From Oligoflexia bacterium (lineage in GTDB: Bacteria; Bdellovibrionota; Bacteriovoracia; Bacteriovoracales; Bacteriovoracaceae): 64,000 bases of DNA. The first letter of the stretch is position 1; the number at the start of each line of letters is the position of its first letter. The notes beneath the pieces were generated by a model. That model saw only the letters and a list, made by a program, of their open reading frames with translations. It had not been told where the DNA came from and searched no databases. A program made the position numbers and the translations under genes. Where the stretch lies: contig JADFZW010000004.1 in the NCBI GenBank assembly GCA_015232355.1, positions 62,001 to 126,000 of the forward strand. Reading direction: 5' to 3'. Positions 48,126-56,858 of the stretch are shown here, piece by piece.

Positions 48126-48428
48126 CTATTGCTTAAATTCAAGAGCTAGTCCCACTACAACTTCATCTTGTCTTACAACCCTAACAATATTTCCAGTTAA
48201 AGATAATTTGCTATCAGAGGGTACATCTACCAGATTAAATTCAAAATTTTTTTTACTTAAAAGTAAATTTACAACCCTTTCATCTAATCCTTGAGAATTT
48301 TCTATTAGCAAACCTCTAGGGGAAATATTACTAATCGAATATATTTTATTCTCAAATTCAAAGCCAGAGCATGGGACTATAAATCTTGGATCTCGTCTGC
48401 GATCAATACTATCATTCTTTTCCTGCAT
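48126..48428 (-). CDS. PilZ-domain protein
   Basis: The 100-residue protein is essentially a single PilZ domain: RRRDPRFIVP gives the RxxxR c-di-GMP motif, and ISNISPRGLLIEN the D/NxSxxG motif (here NISPRG). Both are intact, so c-di-GMP binding is likely. It overlaps the end of the actin-like gene by 17 bases and precedes the MinD-like gene. A c-di-GMP signal feeding into this filament operon is an inference from position. Confidence 0.85.
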   Translation of the reverse strand: MQEKNDSIDRRRDPRFIVPCSGFEFENKIYSISNISPRGLLIENSQGLDERVVNLLLSKKNFEFNLVDVPSDSKLSLTGNIVRVVRQDEVVVGLALEFKQ

Positions 48429-49569
48429 ACACTAATGCCCCTCTAGCAGTTGCTCTTAAAGGATCTGTTGCTATTTTCGTTTCTGATATCTCAATTGGAA
48501 GTTCCACTTGTCGTAACATCTTATCAAATTTCATTTTAAATCCATTAGGAATGCAAGTACCACCGGCCAAAACTAATGGAATTGGTTTATTAAGTTTTGG
48601 AAGATTTGAGCTCATGGAAAATGTTGATGATAAAATATTAACTACTTTTGAAATTAAATCATCATAATAAATATTGAATGCTTGTTCCATATTATTACGA
48701 GGACTTCTAGAAAGATCTAGGGACTCTTCTTTTATCACTCTTACTCTGGTTACTGCTTCATTTACCACTCTTGAAACATTGGTATCAATGTGATCTCCAC
48801 CGTGATGTAATCCAAAAACAACTACTGGAACTGATAAGAATGAAAAACAAACATTGGTCATTCCAGCTCCGATACAAACTCCAATACCAGTAAAATCCTC
48901 TTGTGCTAATTCTGATAAAACAACGGCCAGTCCTTCGTTAACACTTGAAGCATTATATCCCACTCCTATAAAATATTTTTTCAAAATTGCTTCATGAAAA
49001 ATAAGATCTGCTTCTGCTCCTATTTTAGGTGCTGGAACTGAAAAGCAAAGTCTTCTTCCTAATTCATCTGGTTTTTTAACAACTAATCCGATGATCTCTT
49101 TAATCATGGATATAGCGTTTGGTTCATCTGCTTTTATTAATCCATTTTGCATTGGACGTGACAATTCACCATTAAACATATTAGCAAAGCTTTGAGCATG
49201 AAAACCAAAGACCACTATATGATCTTTGTTTTTTATATAATTCATTTTATTTCTATCTAATAAATCTTGAACTAAGGGTGCATAAGGTAGAGTAAAAAAT
49301 GCATTTAATTCAGTTTGAGTAACCTCTTTATTTTCAATAGAGGTAGTTGCACTAACAATTCTACTAGTTCCAATATCAACACCTACACATTTTTTGGCCA
49401 CTGTACTTTTCTTGCTTAATTCAGAAGGACTAAGCACTTCCTCAGCAGAATTTTTTAATCCTTTGGCCCTTTCATGTAATTGTTCATTATTTCCTGGTTG
49501 ATTCTTTGGATCTTTTGGATCTGTATTAAATATTGCTTTTAAAGCATCATTATCATTTTTGCCTTCCAT
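48412..49569 (-). CDS. MreB/MamK-like actin homologue
   Basis: A 60-residue N-terminal extension precedes the actin fold. Phosphate loop 1 is VGVDIGTSRIV (about 63-73), phosphate loop 2 is GVCIGAGMTNV (about 216), and the adenosine motif is LVLAGGTCIPNG (about 346). The pattern is closest to MreB-like and MamK/Mad28-type actins, which polymerise with ATP into filaments that align magnetosomes. Lack of a MreB amphipathic N-helix fits a cytosolic filament. It is the third actin-like gene in this operon, so roles may differ. Confidence 0.8.
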   Translation of the reverse strand: MEGKNDNDALKAIFNTDPKDPKNQPGNNEQLHERAKGLKNSAEEVLSPSELSKKSTVAKKCVGVDIGTSRIVSATTSIENKEVTQTELNAFFTLPYAPLVQDLLDRNKMNYIKNKDHIVVFGFHAQSFANMFNGELSRPMQNGLIKADEPNAISMIKEIIGLVVKKPDELGRRLCFSVPAPKIGAEADLIFHEAILKKYFIGVGYNASSVNEGLAVVLSELAQEDFTGIGVCIGAGMTNVCFSFLSVPVVVFGLHHGGDHIDTNVSRVVNEAVTRVRVIKEESLDLSRSPRNNMEQAFNIYYDDLISKVVNILSSTFSMSSNLPKLNKPIPLVLAGGTCIPNGFKMKFDKMLRQVELPIEISETKIATDPLRATARGALVYAGKE

Positions 49570-49616
49570 GTTTTTTCCCCTCTCCTTATGTTCTAAAATA
49601 ATATAATATTATTTTT

Positions 49617-50048
49617 TTATTTTTGTTCTTTTTGCTCCCTTGGGTCTTTCATTTCAAACTTTGATACATCAATAATAGTTAGATTATCATCTTTGAAATC
49701 AGATTTAGTAAGTTCAATAATCTCCTTTCCTAAATTCATATAAAATTCTCGTTTAATATTATCATCTATTGCTGTACTACCCTCTGCTTCTGATAGTAAT
49801 AAATCTTTGACCTTTATTCGCCCTGTTTTACTATTTAAATTATTTAAATTTAAATTAAACTTGAAATCACTCTTGAGGTAAGTTGATAAAAAATTTTTTT
49901 GAAAAGCGATACCAACTTTATATCCTTTATCGACAACAGTACCAACAAATTTTCCAAATCGATTTACCATGGTTGTGCCTATCTTTGATAGGTATTCAAT
50001 ATCATATTGCAAAGAAATAGAATCTAATTTATCAGTTAATTTGTTCAT
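49617..50048 (-). CDS. Conserved-looking protein of unknown function
   Basis: The 143 residues contain helical and strand segments with an Asn/Leu-rich FNLNLNNLNSK region and KVKDLLLSEAEG. No signal, membrane span or known motif is seen. It starts two bases after the upstream actin-like gene stops and lies 47 bases before the MreB/MamK-like gene, so it is part of the filament operon and may bind one of the filaments. Confidence 0.6.
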   Translation of the reverse strand: MNKLTDKLDSISLQYDIEYLSKIGTTMVNRFGKFVGTVVDKGYKVGIAFQKNFLSTYLKSDFKFNLNLNNLNSKTGRIKVKDLLLSEAEGSTAIDDNIKREFYMNLGKEIIELTKSDFKDDNLTIIDVSKFEMKDPREQKEQK

Positions 50049-50050
50049 GA

Positions 50051-51118
50051 TTACCCTTTTACTATTGTTTGTTTTTTTACAACCCCATACAAAGTATCAT
50101 ACATTGGGGATTTTTCGATGTAAATGCTCTGCAGATTATATCCGCTAGTAATTAGTGATGCCTTAATAATATTACCAAACAAATGTGCTCCACCTCCTGT
50201 GATATGAAGAAGCTCAATTGCTTTAGAGTTATTGCTAAAATAAAAAGTTATAAAATCGACAATCGCTGCCTTTAAATCTTTGCTTAAATCCCATCTAAAA
50301 TTCTCTGTTAAAGCAGATATATCAAAATTATGTTTCACCTTTAAGTTGTTACATTCAATTTCAATCTCTTCACACTCTAGTTCAATTTGTTTAATCATCC
50401 AAAGATAATTAATATTTTCAATCTCTTTTTCCAAAAATAACTTGATCATTTTTTTGTAATAAGAAAACATCCCCAGTTCTAATGATCTGAAATGTTGAAG
50501 TCCATTTAGTGGATCAATTATGTACATTTTACTACTACTATGTCCGATATCCACAACCAATGTTTGGGGCAAATTATCAAATTTATCTTTTAGTAGTGAT
50601 GATATACCATCGCTGGCCCATATTAATTGAAATTTTATATTTACTCTCTTAGCGATAACTCGTTTGTCCACTCCTCGATATGCTTTGGTAATGAATAAAG
50701 TATTATGATTATGAATAATATCTTTAAAAAGATTTTCCTTCGCTACTGAATCAACAACTATAAAAAGTGCCACATCCTCCGTATCGATAGTATAATCAAA
50801 GATTACTTTGTTAAGAATTAATCTTGATATTTGTATTTGTTGACTAATATTGTTTGTATTATATAGATGATCAACATTCACTTTCTCCATACAATCATAT
50901 CCAACTTGATAGAAATGATCGTTATATTCATAGTGAATCTGCTGCTGATGATTTTGAGCATCCAACTCTTTTTGAACTTCTGGTATTTCTGGTACTTCAC
51001 AAGTTATGGTTGGAAAAAAAGTTCTTCCGAAATACTGCCACTCATTTAATTTCGAAGAAAAGTCCAATACCCATACTTTTGTATAAAACTCGCCAGCATC
51101 AACAAAAATCTTTTTCAA
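50051..51118 (-). CDS. Actin-like ATPase (second, divergent)
   Basis: Starting from TTG at 51118, the 355 residues show the actin/ParM fold: phosphate loop 1 FVDAGEFYTKV (residues 5-15), phosphate loop 2 VVDIGHSSSKM (about 194), adenosine motif HITGGGAHLFG (about 318). It is related to ParM and Alp-type segregation actins rather than MreB. Filament formation is expected but not proved. The loop 1 replaces the usual G(S/T)xxT(K) by GEFYTK, which may alter nucleotide handling. Confidence 0.75.
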   Translation of the reverse strand: MKKIFVDAGEFYTKVWVLDFSSKLNEWQYFGRTFFPTITCEVPEIPEVQKELDAQNHQQQIHYEYNDHFYQVGYDCMEKVNVDHLYNTNNISQQIQISRLILNKVIFDYTIDTEDVALFIVVDSVAKENLFKDIIHNHNTLFITKAYRGVDKRVIAKRVNIKFQLIWASDGISSLLKDKFDNLPQTLVVDIGHSSSKMYIIDPLNGLQHFRSLELGMFSYYKKMIKLFLEKEIENINYLWMIKQIELECEEIEIECNNLKVKHNFDISALTENFRWDLSKDLKAAIVDFITFYFSNNSKAIELLHITGGGAHLFGNIIKASLITSGYNLQSIYIEKSPMYDTLYGVVKKQTIVKG

Positions 51119-51144
51119 GGATTACTCTACCTGCTTTTTTGCTT

Positions 51145-51705
51145 TTAAAATTTAATAACCTTATTCGATTTTCCCTTTCGTAATTCTTTAAAATTTTTCC
51201 TTGTCTTATTCTCAGCAGGATTTGCAGGAACCTCCACCAGATCAATTGCATCTTTAGGATAATAAGAGCTAAGGTCATCATCTTTACTATTAGTACTACC
51301 ACTACCACTAGCAAGCGCTGCCGAGACACCTTTTAACTCTCTTATCAATGACTTCAACTCTCTTATCTCTTTAATCACCGAAGAATCACCTCCGCCTCCG
51401 CCACCACTGCCGCTGCCACTAAATAAGTTGCCCCTTTCTTCTAAGAGACAATCTAAATAATCCATTTTATCTCTGGTAGTTTCGTAAAGACGACCGGTAA
51501 TAATCGTTTCAATTAAATTTTGAAAAGTGGTTAAAGGGTCACGCCCCTTTCTCTTGCTCTTATCTAAAAGTTTTAAATACATTTTGAGAATTAATTTTAA
51601 GACCTCTTTAGATGCTTCTGGATGATTTCTAACAATATCACCAAGTAGATCTCTTAATTCCTGATCAACAACTAAATAATACCTTCCATTTAATGCTTCT
51701 TCCAT
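51145..51705 (-). CDS. ParR-like adaptor candidate
   Basis: The N-terminal 55 residues show a strand then two helices (GRYYLVV, then ELRDLLGDIV and SKEVLKLILKMYLKLL), the ribbon-helix-helix outline of ParR. A second helical part (about 60-95), a Gly/Ser-rich linker and a charged C-terminus follow. It comes 36 bases after the ParM-like gene, the order found in parMRC operons, where ParR joins DNA to the filament. Homology is inferred from fold pattern and order. TCAAGGAAGGGG precedes the ATG. Confidence 0.6.
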   Translation of the reverse strand: MEEALNGRYYLVVDQELRDLLGDIVRNHPEASKEVLKLILKMYLKLLDKSKRKGRDPLTTFQNLIETIITGRLYETTRDKMDYLDCLLEERGNLFSGSGSGGGGGGDSSVIKEIRELKSLIRELKGVSAALASGSGSTNSKDDDLSSYYPKDAIDLVEVPANPAENKTRKNFKELRKGKSNKVIKF

Positions 51706-51740
51706 GATCCCCTTCCTTTATATTATTTAAATATTAAATA

Positions 51741-52958
51741 TTATTCTTGTACTGTATCTTGAATAATTTCCTTAATACTAAAATTTTGATCAACATCTTC
51801 ACCCAATTCAACTGCAATATGATCTCTGGCCAACAACATAAATCCCACACAATTAATATATCTAGGATCAAGACCTAGTGTTTGCGGATTAATTACTTTT
51901 TGTTCTAAAATCTCATTTGACCATCCAAAAAAGGAACCAATTTCATTTTTAATTGTATCAAAGAGAAGATGAGCTCCACCTCCTATTATAAGATAATAAT
52001 CAAGAGTATGACCTTTTTGAGATAGTACAGAAACATCATTAGAAACTTGTTGTACAATACTTTTGGCCATTAACTGACACTCTTTTTGTAAGTACTTAGT
52101 AAAATCATAAACCCCAACTCCCGGAACTTCAATTTTATAATCTTTAAGCGGTAATTTTTCCATTATCCTTTGCTCAGGAATTTTAAATTTTTGTTCACTT
52201 GATTCAAAAATAATTCTCGAAATATTTTTAGTAATCGTATGAATACCGGCAGTGAATGAGTCAGATAAATTAATTTCTGCTTCATTTTCAATAATTGGAA
52301 GTTTAATCCATGTTCCGTGGCCGATATCAATTACATATGTATTATATACATTCATATTATACTTACTAAAAAGTAATGTAGTATAAGCACCATATGCTTG
52401 ATACTGCATAACTGAGAAGACCAATTCATACTCGACTTCTTTGATTTCATTTAAAGCAACATTTTTTGCTTTAATCCGAAGATATTTTTTACCATCTCTT
52501 TGAATTAAGTTCTCACCCATATAAGAGAAAAATTTTTCAATAATATTTTCCCCATGACGAACAGTAATTCCAAAACCCAATCCAATTTTAGTAATTGGTT
52601 TTCCCTTTTTCTCCATCTCTTGGCCCATTAAAAAAAGACCTGCTTTGGTGGCCAAGAAGGCATCATCATAATCTCTGATTAATCCCTTATCTGTAAACCA
52701 ATTAGACTTATCAGAATTTCTAGTCATCGCTCCTACGTATCTCCATGAACTTCTGGATTCATCAAAAATTGCTAGATTTCTCGCCCATCTGCCATCTTTG
52801 GATCTATTCATTAATCGCCAACTCTCTTCCATCTTATCAGTTAGAGAATCACCCACCACAGAAGAAAAAATTACGATAGTATCATCACAACAAAATTTAC
52901 AAGATGAAGTTCCGAGTTCTCCTCCAATGGAGGTGCAATTTTTTAATGAATCGTTCAT
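51741..52958 (-). CDS. ParM-like actin ATPase
   Basis: The 405-residue protein carries phosphate loop 1 GELGTSSCK (about 13-21), phosphate loop 2 VIDIGHGTW (about 214), and adenosine motif IIGGGAHLL (about 330). The whole lies closest to ParM/StbA and Alp filaments, including a long insertion between loops. ParM moves DNA or cargo by polymer growth. It starts three bases after the AAA+ fusion gene and is followed by the ParR-like gene. Confidence 0.8.
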   Translation of the reverse strand: MNDSLKNCTSIGGELGTSSCKFCCDDTIVIFSSVVGDSLTDKMEESWRLMNRSKDGRWARNLAIFDESRSSWRYVGAMTRNSDKSNWFTDKGLIRDYDDAFLATKAGLFLMGQEMEKKGKPITKIGLGFGITVRHGENIIEKFFSYMGENLIQRDGKKYLRIKAKNVALNEIKEVEYELVFSVMQYQAYGAYTTLLFSKYNMNVYNTYVIDIGHGTWIKLPIIENEAEINLSDSFTAGIHTITKNISRIIFESSEQKFKIPEQRIMEKLPLKDYKIEVPGVGVYDFTKYLQKECQLMAKSIVQQVSNDVSVLSQKGHTLDYYLIIGGGAHLLFDTIKNEIGSFFGWSNEILEQKVINPQTLGLDPRYINCVGFMLLARDHIAVELGEDVDQNFSIKEIIQDTVQE

Positions 52959-52961
52959 GTT

Positions 52962-54869
52962 TTAACCCTTATTATTATAATTATTACTATTATTATTATC
53001 ATTAATATTAAATTCTTTATTAACAAAATCAGAAGTAACTGTGGTAAATCCGGAGAGCGAAGCAGAAGCACAAACACTATCCATTATTTTTATCGCCTTA
53101 CCAGGGTAATATTGATTGGGAAGTATTTGATTTGATATCTCTATACATTTAAAGAGTGCTTGATCATTTATTACTACCTGGTGATGTTTTTCGTAAATGT
53201 TTTTAATACCCTTTAAGATAACAAATGTATCTTGCTGATTTGGCTCTTTAATATCGATTATTTGAAATCTACGCGAAAGTGCTTTGTCTGGTTTAATATA
53301 TTTATCATATTCTTCATAGGTGGTGGCACCAATGCAAGGAAATTCTCCTCTCGAAAGCGCTGGCTTTAAAATATTTTCTGCACCAGTTGAACCCTCTGTT
53401 CTTCCCATTCCCAGCAAAGTATGAATTTCATCTATAAAAATAATTACTTTCTTGGAATTTTCTTTAACCTCCTCTAACAATCCATCTAAACGTTTTTCAA
53501 ATTCCCCTCTGTATTTTGTATCTGAAATTATTAAATTTAGATTAAGAGATATTACTCTTTTTTGCGACAACTGCGCTGGAACTTTGCCATTTATAATCAT
53601 GGCCGCCAATCCCTCTACAATCGCCGTTTTACCCACTCCTGATTTTCCAACCAACAATGGATTATTAGTTTCCATTCTAGATAAAACTTTCAAACACTCC
53701 ATAATCTCAAATTCACGTCCCACCACAGGACGGATCTTATTTTCTAAAACTAACTTTGATAAATCACTTCCAAACTTTTCCAGATAGAATAACTTTTTTT
53801 TACAACTATTACTCTTTATGATTTCAAAGATTGGAGAAATTTCAGCAGGAAGATCTGTAGTAGGTGCTAATATCGTCAAATAACTTTGGCAACTTTTCAA
53901 AGCATTCGGCATGGATTTTATCAAAGAGATTAATTCAGCATAATCGGAACTTGAGATATTATCTCTGGCCAGATAGTAATGAAAATCTTCTAGTATATAG
54001 AAAATATTTTTCTTTGATTGATGTTTTATAAATTTAAGAAGATCAAATGGTGAAAGCAAACTACTAGTAAAAAGCTCATCATTAAAGTGATATCTATGAG
54101 AATAATTATCACCACTAGCTCCAATTACTCTTGGCCCTTCGGCATAAGTCCATAAAACTGGAATTAAGTCATGACTAGTTGATAGCTTCGCCATCTCCTC
54201 TATTAGCTTGTGTGAATCGGAGTATGCGTAGGAAGCAATAAGAAGCTGATTACTAAATGGTAATGATGATGGTAATGATGATGATGGTGATGATGGCACT
54301 TGTTCTTCGTTCTCTTGAGTGTAAGTGTGACCGATCTCCGAACTAACATGATCAACAACTGCAGCTGCAGAAACATCAACATCAACATCATTTGGCGCAA
54401 ATTCAAACCATTTAAAACTAAATTTTTTCAAGATACTCTTTTGCTCAATCTTCTCCAAAGATAAAAATTGATCAGTAAAATGAACAAAGATATCAAACTC
54501 ATATGGACGAGGAATATCCTTAAATTCAATTTGAATTGGTTGGGAATATGACTTATATGATTTTTTATTTTTATCGACGTTTATAACACCTCTAACATTT
54601 ATTATAAGATAACTTTTTTCAAAATAAATATCATTAGAGTCTAGTGGATTGTAAAAGACTAATTTAAAGTGATTTGAAATGTTATTTTCAATTAACAAAA
54701 GGACATCTTCGCATAAGTTATCTATAAAATTAAAACTTCCAGGCAAAATATTACAGTACTGATTTACTCTTGTTATATCAGATGAGATATATTCACAGAG
54801 AACCTCTTTACTTAATGCCACCGCTTCTAATTTTATTGGATATTTTTTTTTTGATAAAAACATGATCAC
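52962..54869 (-). CDS. AAA+ ATPase: Ycf46-like N-domain fused to ClpB-type NBD1
   Basis: Residues 1-170 are novel and beta-rich; an Asp/Ser/Pro linker follows. Residues about 205-370 match the N-terminal degenerate ATPase-like domain of Ycf46 (VLWTYAEGPRV, YILEDFHYYL, ILAPTTDLPAE). Residues about 385-620 are a ClpA/ClpB first nucleotide-binding domain: VGREFEI, Walker A GKSGVGKT (407-414), Walker B FIDEIH (about 475), sensor GATTYEEY and RRF Arg finger. No second NBD or M-domain is seen. It is the first gene of the filament operon; a remodelling role on filaments is plausible. Confidence 0.8.
   Translation of the reverse strand: MIMFLSKKKYPIKLEAVALSKEVLCEYISSDITRVNQYCNILPGSFNFIDNLCEDVLLLIENNISNHFKLVFYNPLDSNDIYFEKSYLIINVRGVINVDKNKKSYKSYSQPIQIEFKDIPRPYEFDIFVHFTDQFLSLEKIEQKSILKKFSFKWFEFAPNDVDVDVSAAAVVDHVSSEIGHTYTQENEEQVPSSPSSSLPSSLPFSNQLLIASYAYSDSHKLIEEMAKLSTSHDLIPVLWTYAEGPRVIGASGDNYSHRYHFNDELFTSSLLSPFDLLKFIKHQSKKNIFYILEDFHYYLARDNISSSDYAELISLIKSMPNALKSCQSYLTILAPTTDLPAEISPIFEIIKSNSCKKKLFYLEKFGSDLSKLVLENKIRPVVGREFEIMECLKVLSRMETNNPLLVGKSGVGKTAIVEGLAAMIINGKVPAQLSQKRVISLNLNLIISDTKYRGEFEKRLDGLLEEVKENSKKVIIFIDEIHTLLGMGRTEGSTGAENILKPALSRGEFPCIGATTYEEYDKYIKPDKALSRRFQIIDIKEPNQQDTFVILKGIKNIYEKHHQVVINDQALFKCIEISNQILPNQYYPGKAIKIMDSVCASASLSGFTTVTSDFVNKEFNINDNNNSNNYNNKG
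54241..54297. repeat. Imperfect GAT-rich repeat
   Basis: GATGATGG and GATGATGAT units repeat imperfectly and encode the Ser/Pro-rich linker of the AAA+ fusion protein. Confidence 0.6.
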
Positions 54870-55000
54870 ATTATATCCAAACTGTTCTAAATTTGTTAAG
54901 GCAAAATAAGTTTAATTTAGTTTTGCAAACTCAAACACTCAACTATTAACTATTTATTTTAAACAATAATACTTAAGTAGTTTTTTCTATAGTATTTTAA

Positions 55001-55028
55001 TTGACTATTCTCTCGAGCATTATTAACT
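55001..55028 (+). promoter_or_regulatory. Candidate promoter of the magnetosome-like operon
   Basis: TTGACT at 55001-55006 is a good -35 element. A weak -10 (TTAACT at 55023-55028, 16-base spacing) follows, and the first ATG is at 55070. The 200-base space also must hold the promoter of the leftward filament operon. Confidence 0.35.
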
Positions 55029-55069
55029 TGATTTAGTCGGGAATAAAAAATAAAACAATCAAAATATAT

Positions 55070-55546
55070 ATGAAAGAAAAAAATGCGACACCAAAGCATC
55101 ACCTTTTGAATGTGCTTACATCAGCACCCAGTATTCTATTACTGATAACTTTTTTTATCTTATTAGTAATTGCACTCTGGAATGATCATAGAATAAGCAC
55201 TCAAGCAAAATTGCAAGGAGATGTAAATAATAGAGATATTCAAAAAATAGTTACACCAAAATTAATGGCGAATACAATTAGCGCTAACAATATTCCATCG
55301 GCACCATCAATTAGAGATATTCAAAAAATACGTAATAGTAATAAAGATAATGTAGTTGTGGCCACCACAGCTACTTCATTTAAAATAATAGACTCAAAAA
55401 TGGGCGGGAAACACACCTGTGTATGCCCTTTAAGTAAAATGATCATATTACATAAAGAGGATTGCAATGATAAATGTCCTCACTGTCATAAAAATTTAAT
55501 GGACGCAGTTTTTACAGCAAATTCTAATTTTACAGGAGCAAAGTAA
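55070..55546 (+). CDS. Membrane-anchored Cys-rich protein with CPHCH motif
   Basis: A transmembrane helix (about 20-37) anchors a periplasmic or lumenal part. Near the C-terminus His115, Cys117, Cys119, Cys132, Cys136, Cys139 and His140 form a compact cluster including CPHCH. CxxCH is the heme c-binding motif of magnetochrome proteins such as MamP, MamT and MamE, but only one copy is seen. The layout also recalls heavy-metal-binding domains of the CPxCGMxL type with the Gly-Met replaced. Between, RDIQKI occurs twice. It is the first gene of the operon and ends on the next start (TAATG). Confidence 0.65.
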   Translation: MKEKNATPKHHLLNVLTSAPSILLLITFFILLVIALWNDHRISTQAKLQGDVNNRDIQKIVTPKLMANTISANNIPSAPSIRDIQKIRNSNKDNVVVATTATSFKIIDSKMGGKHTCVCPLSKMIILHKEDCNDKCPHCHKNLMDAVFTANSNFTGAK

Positions 55547-55893
55547 TGTCAGTAAAAAGAAAATTTCATTTAGTCTTTGGACTCGCACTTCTCTTCCTAG
55601 GACTATATGGTGTATATGATGAAATTTTTAATGTCGTCGATCTTATTAAAGGTGCAATTCAACCTGTAACAATCTTTGCTGGAGGTTTTTTGCTATTCTT
55701 AGGAATGCAACATGATGGAAAAATGAAAAATCTATTCTTGGGTGGTGGTGCTGCCACTCTTGTAATTGGACTTTATGGTCTTTACGATGAATGGTACACC
55801 TTCATAGATATGGTAATGGGAATTTTACCTCTATTTTGTATTCTTGCAGGTGGATTATCACTCATTGCTGGAATTAAACGATTAAAGGCTTAA
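55546..55893 (+). CDS. Tandem-duplicated MamI-like membrane protein
   Basis: Two homologous units each have two membrane helices: residues 8-53 and 63-112. The shared pattern is LxxGLxLLxxGLxGLxDE, a short loop, then GxxP(V/L) and AGGxxLxxG. MamI of Magnetospirillum (about 70 residues) shows the same design: GLL-type helix, short loop with aromatic residues, G-A-V-P, second Gly-rich helix. MamI is needed for magnetosome membrane invagination. A fused double form is unusual. ACAGGAG precedes the ATG. Confidence 0.7.
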   Translation: MSVKRKFHLVFGLALLFLGLYGVYDEIFNVVDLIKGAIQPVTIFAGGFLLFLGMQHDGKMKNLFLGGGAATLVIGLYGLYDEWYTFIDMVMGILPLFCILAGGLSLIAGIKRLKA

Positions 55894-55928
55894 GTTCATA
55901 TTTTTTTAGTTTAGAAGGAGTTATTATT

Positions 55929-56114
55929 ATGATCCAAGTTGTATTAGGAATTTTTTTAATTGCATTCGGCCTATGGGGATTATTCGATTCATGGAATTAT
56001 GTCCTTGATTTTTTCAATGGATTTCTTCCCATTATCATGACCATAGTTGGAATTTTTTCGATTGCTCTTTATGTAGTAGGACCAGAAAACCTTAAGAAAA
56101 AGGATGAAGTATAA
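55929..56114 (+). CDS. mamI: MamI-like small membrane protein
   Basis: The 61 residues align with both halves of the preceding protein: IFLIAFGLWGLFDSW, then GFLPIIMTIVG, then a charged tail (NLKKKDEV). Two transmembrane helices, length and loop fit MamI, a magnetosome membrane-forming protein. AGAAGGAG lies nine bases upstream. Its stop overlaps the start of the TPR gene (TAATG), so translation is coupled. Identity rests on pattern and on the neighbouring MamA- and MamQ-like genes. Confidence 0.75.
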   Translation: MIQVVLGIFLIAFGLWGLFDSWNYVLDFFNGFLPIIMTIVGIFSIALYVVGPENLKKKDEV

Positions 56115-56830
56115 TGGAAAACACAGAAAAAATGGAAAATGTAGGAAACACAGGCAACACAGGAAAAAAAGCTCTACCAGAAGCTGAATTCGATGTAGAT
56201 TTTATTTTTCACTCCATCTATCTATTACTAGGAAGATGGTTTCATAAAGTTTTAGTATTCTATGAAACTCTTTTTAACTTAAGTGATAAAGATAAACATA
56301 AGATATATGAAAATCTAGCTGTTCATTATCGTAAAAAAGGTAATCTTGAGAAAGCAATTAATGCAATTAAAAAAGCATTAAAAGAATCCTCTGGAGAAGA
56401 TGATTGTGGTTTATTAAAACAACTTGCAGATCTCTATTACATGAATAGCGATTTTGATAGCGCTAGAAATACCTATAAGAAAATTCTTAAGAAGAAACCT
56501 GATAATATCGATTCCATGATACGAATTGCAGAGATATATCTCAGAGAAGATAATATTGATGAAGCATTAACACTCTATCAAAAAGCTCATGAGTTGGGTG
56601 TTAAGAAACATGAAGTTCTTTATAAGCTGGGAATTATTTATGATAAAAAAGGCGACATTGATAAAGCAATTGAGATGATGAAACAAGCAATCGAGCTTAA
56701 TGCAAATGAAATTAAGTACCATCAACATCTTGCTTTAGTATATGAATCTGCTGATCGCCACAAAGAAGCTATTCCACACTTTAAAAAAGCAATGGAACTA
56801 GAGTTTAATCAAAAAAATAATCCATTCTAA
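56114..56830 (+). CDS. mamA: MamA-like tetratricopeptide-repeat protein
   Basis: After a 50-residue N-terminal region (with a repeated NTG/MEN low-complexity start and a membrane-associated helix), five to six TPR units run from about 70 to 235. The last repeat, ADRHKEAIPHFKKAMELE, is close to the MamA C-terminal repeat of Magnetospirillum (GRHEEALPHFKKANELD). MamA coats the magnetosome from the cytosol through its TPR scaffold. TPR proteins are common, so the call relies on this repeat, length (238) and position between MamI- and MamQ-like genes. Confidence 0.78.
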   Translation: MENTEKMENVGNTGNTGKKALPEAEFDVDFIFHSIYLLLGRWFHKVLVFYETLFNLSDKDKHKIYENLAVHYRKKGNLEKAINAIKKALKESSGEDDCGLLKQLADLYYMNSDFDSARNTYKKILKKKPDNIDSMIRIAEIYLREDNIDEALTLYQKAHELGVKKHEVLYKLGIIYDKKGDIDKAIEMMKQAIELNANEIKYHQHLALVYESADRHKEAIPHFKKAMELEFNQKNNPF

Positions 56831-56858
56831 ACATTAACGAAGTCAACGGAGAACATCA

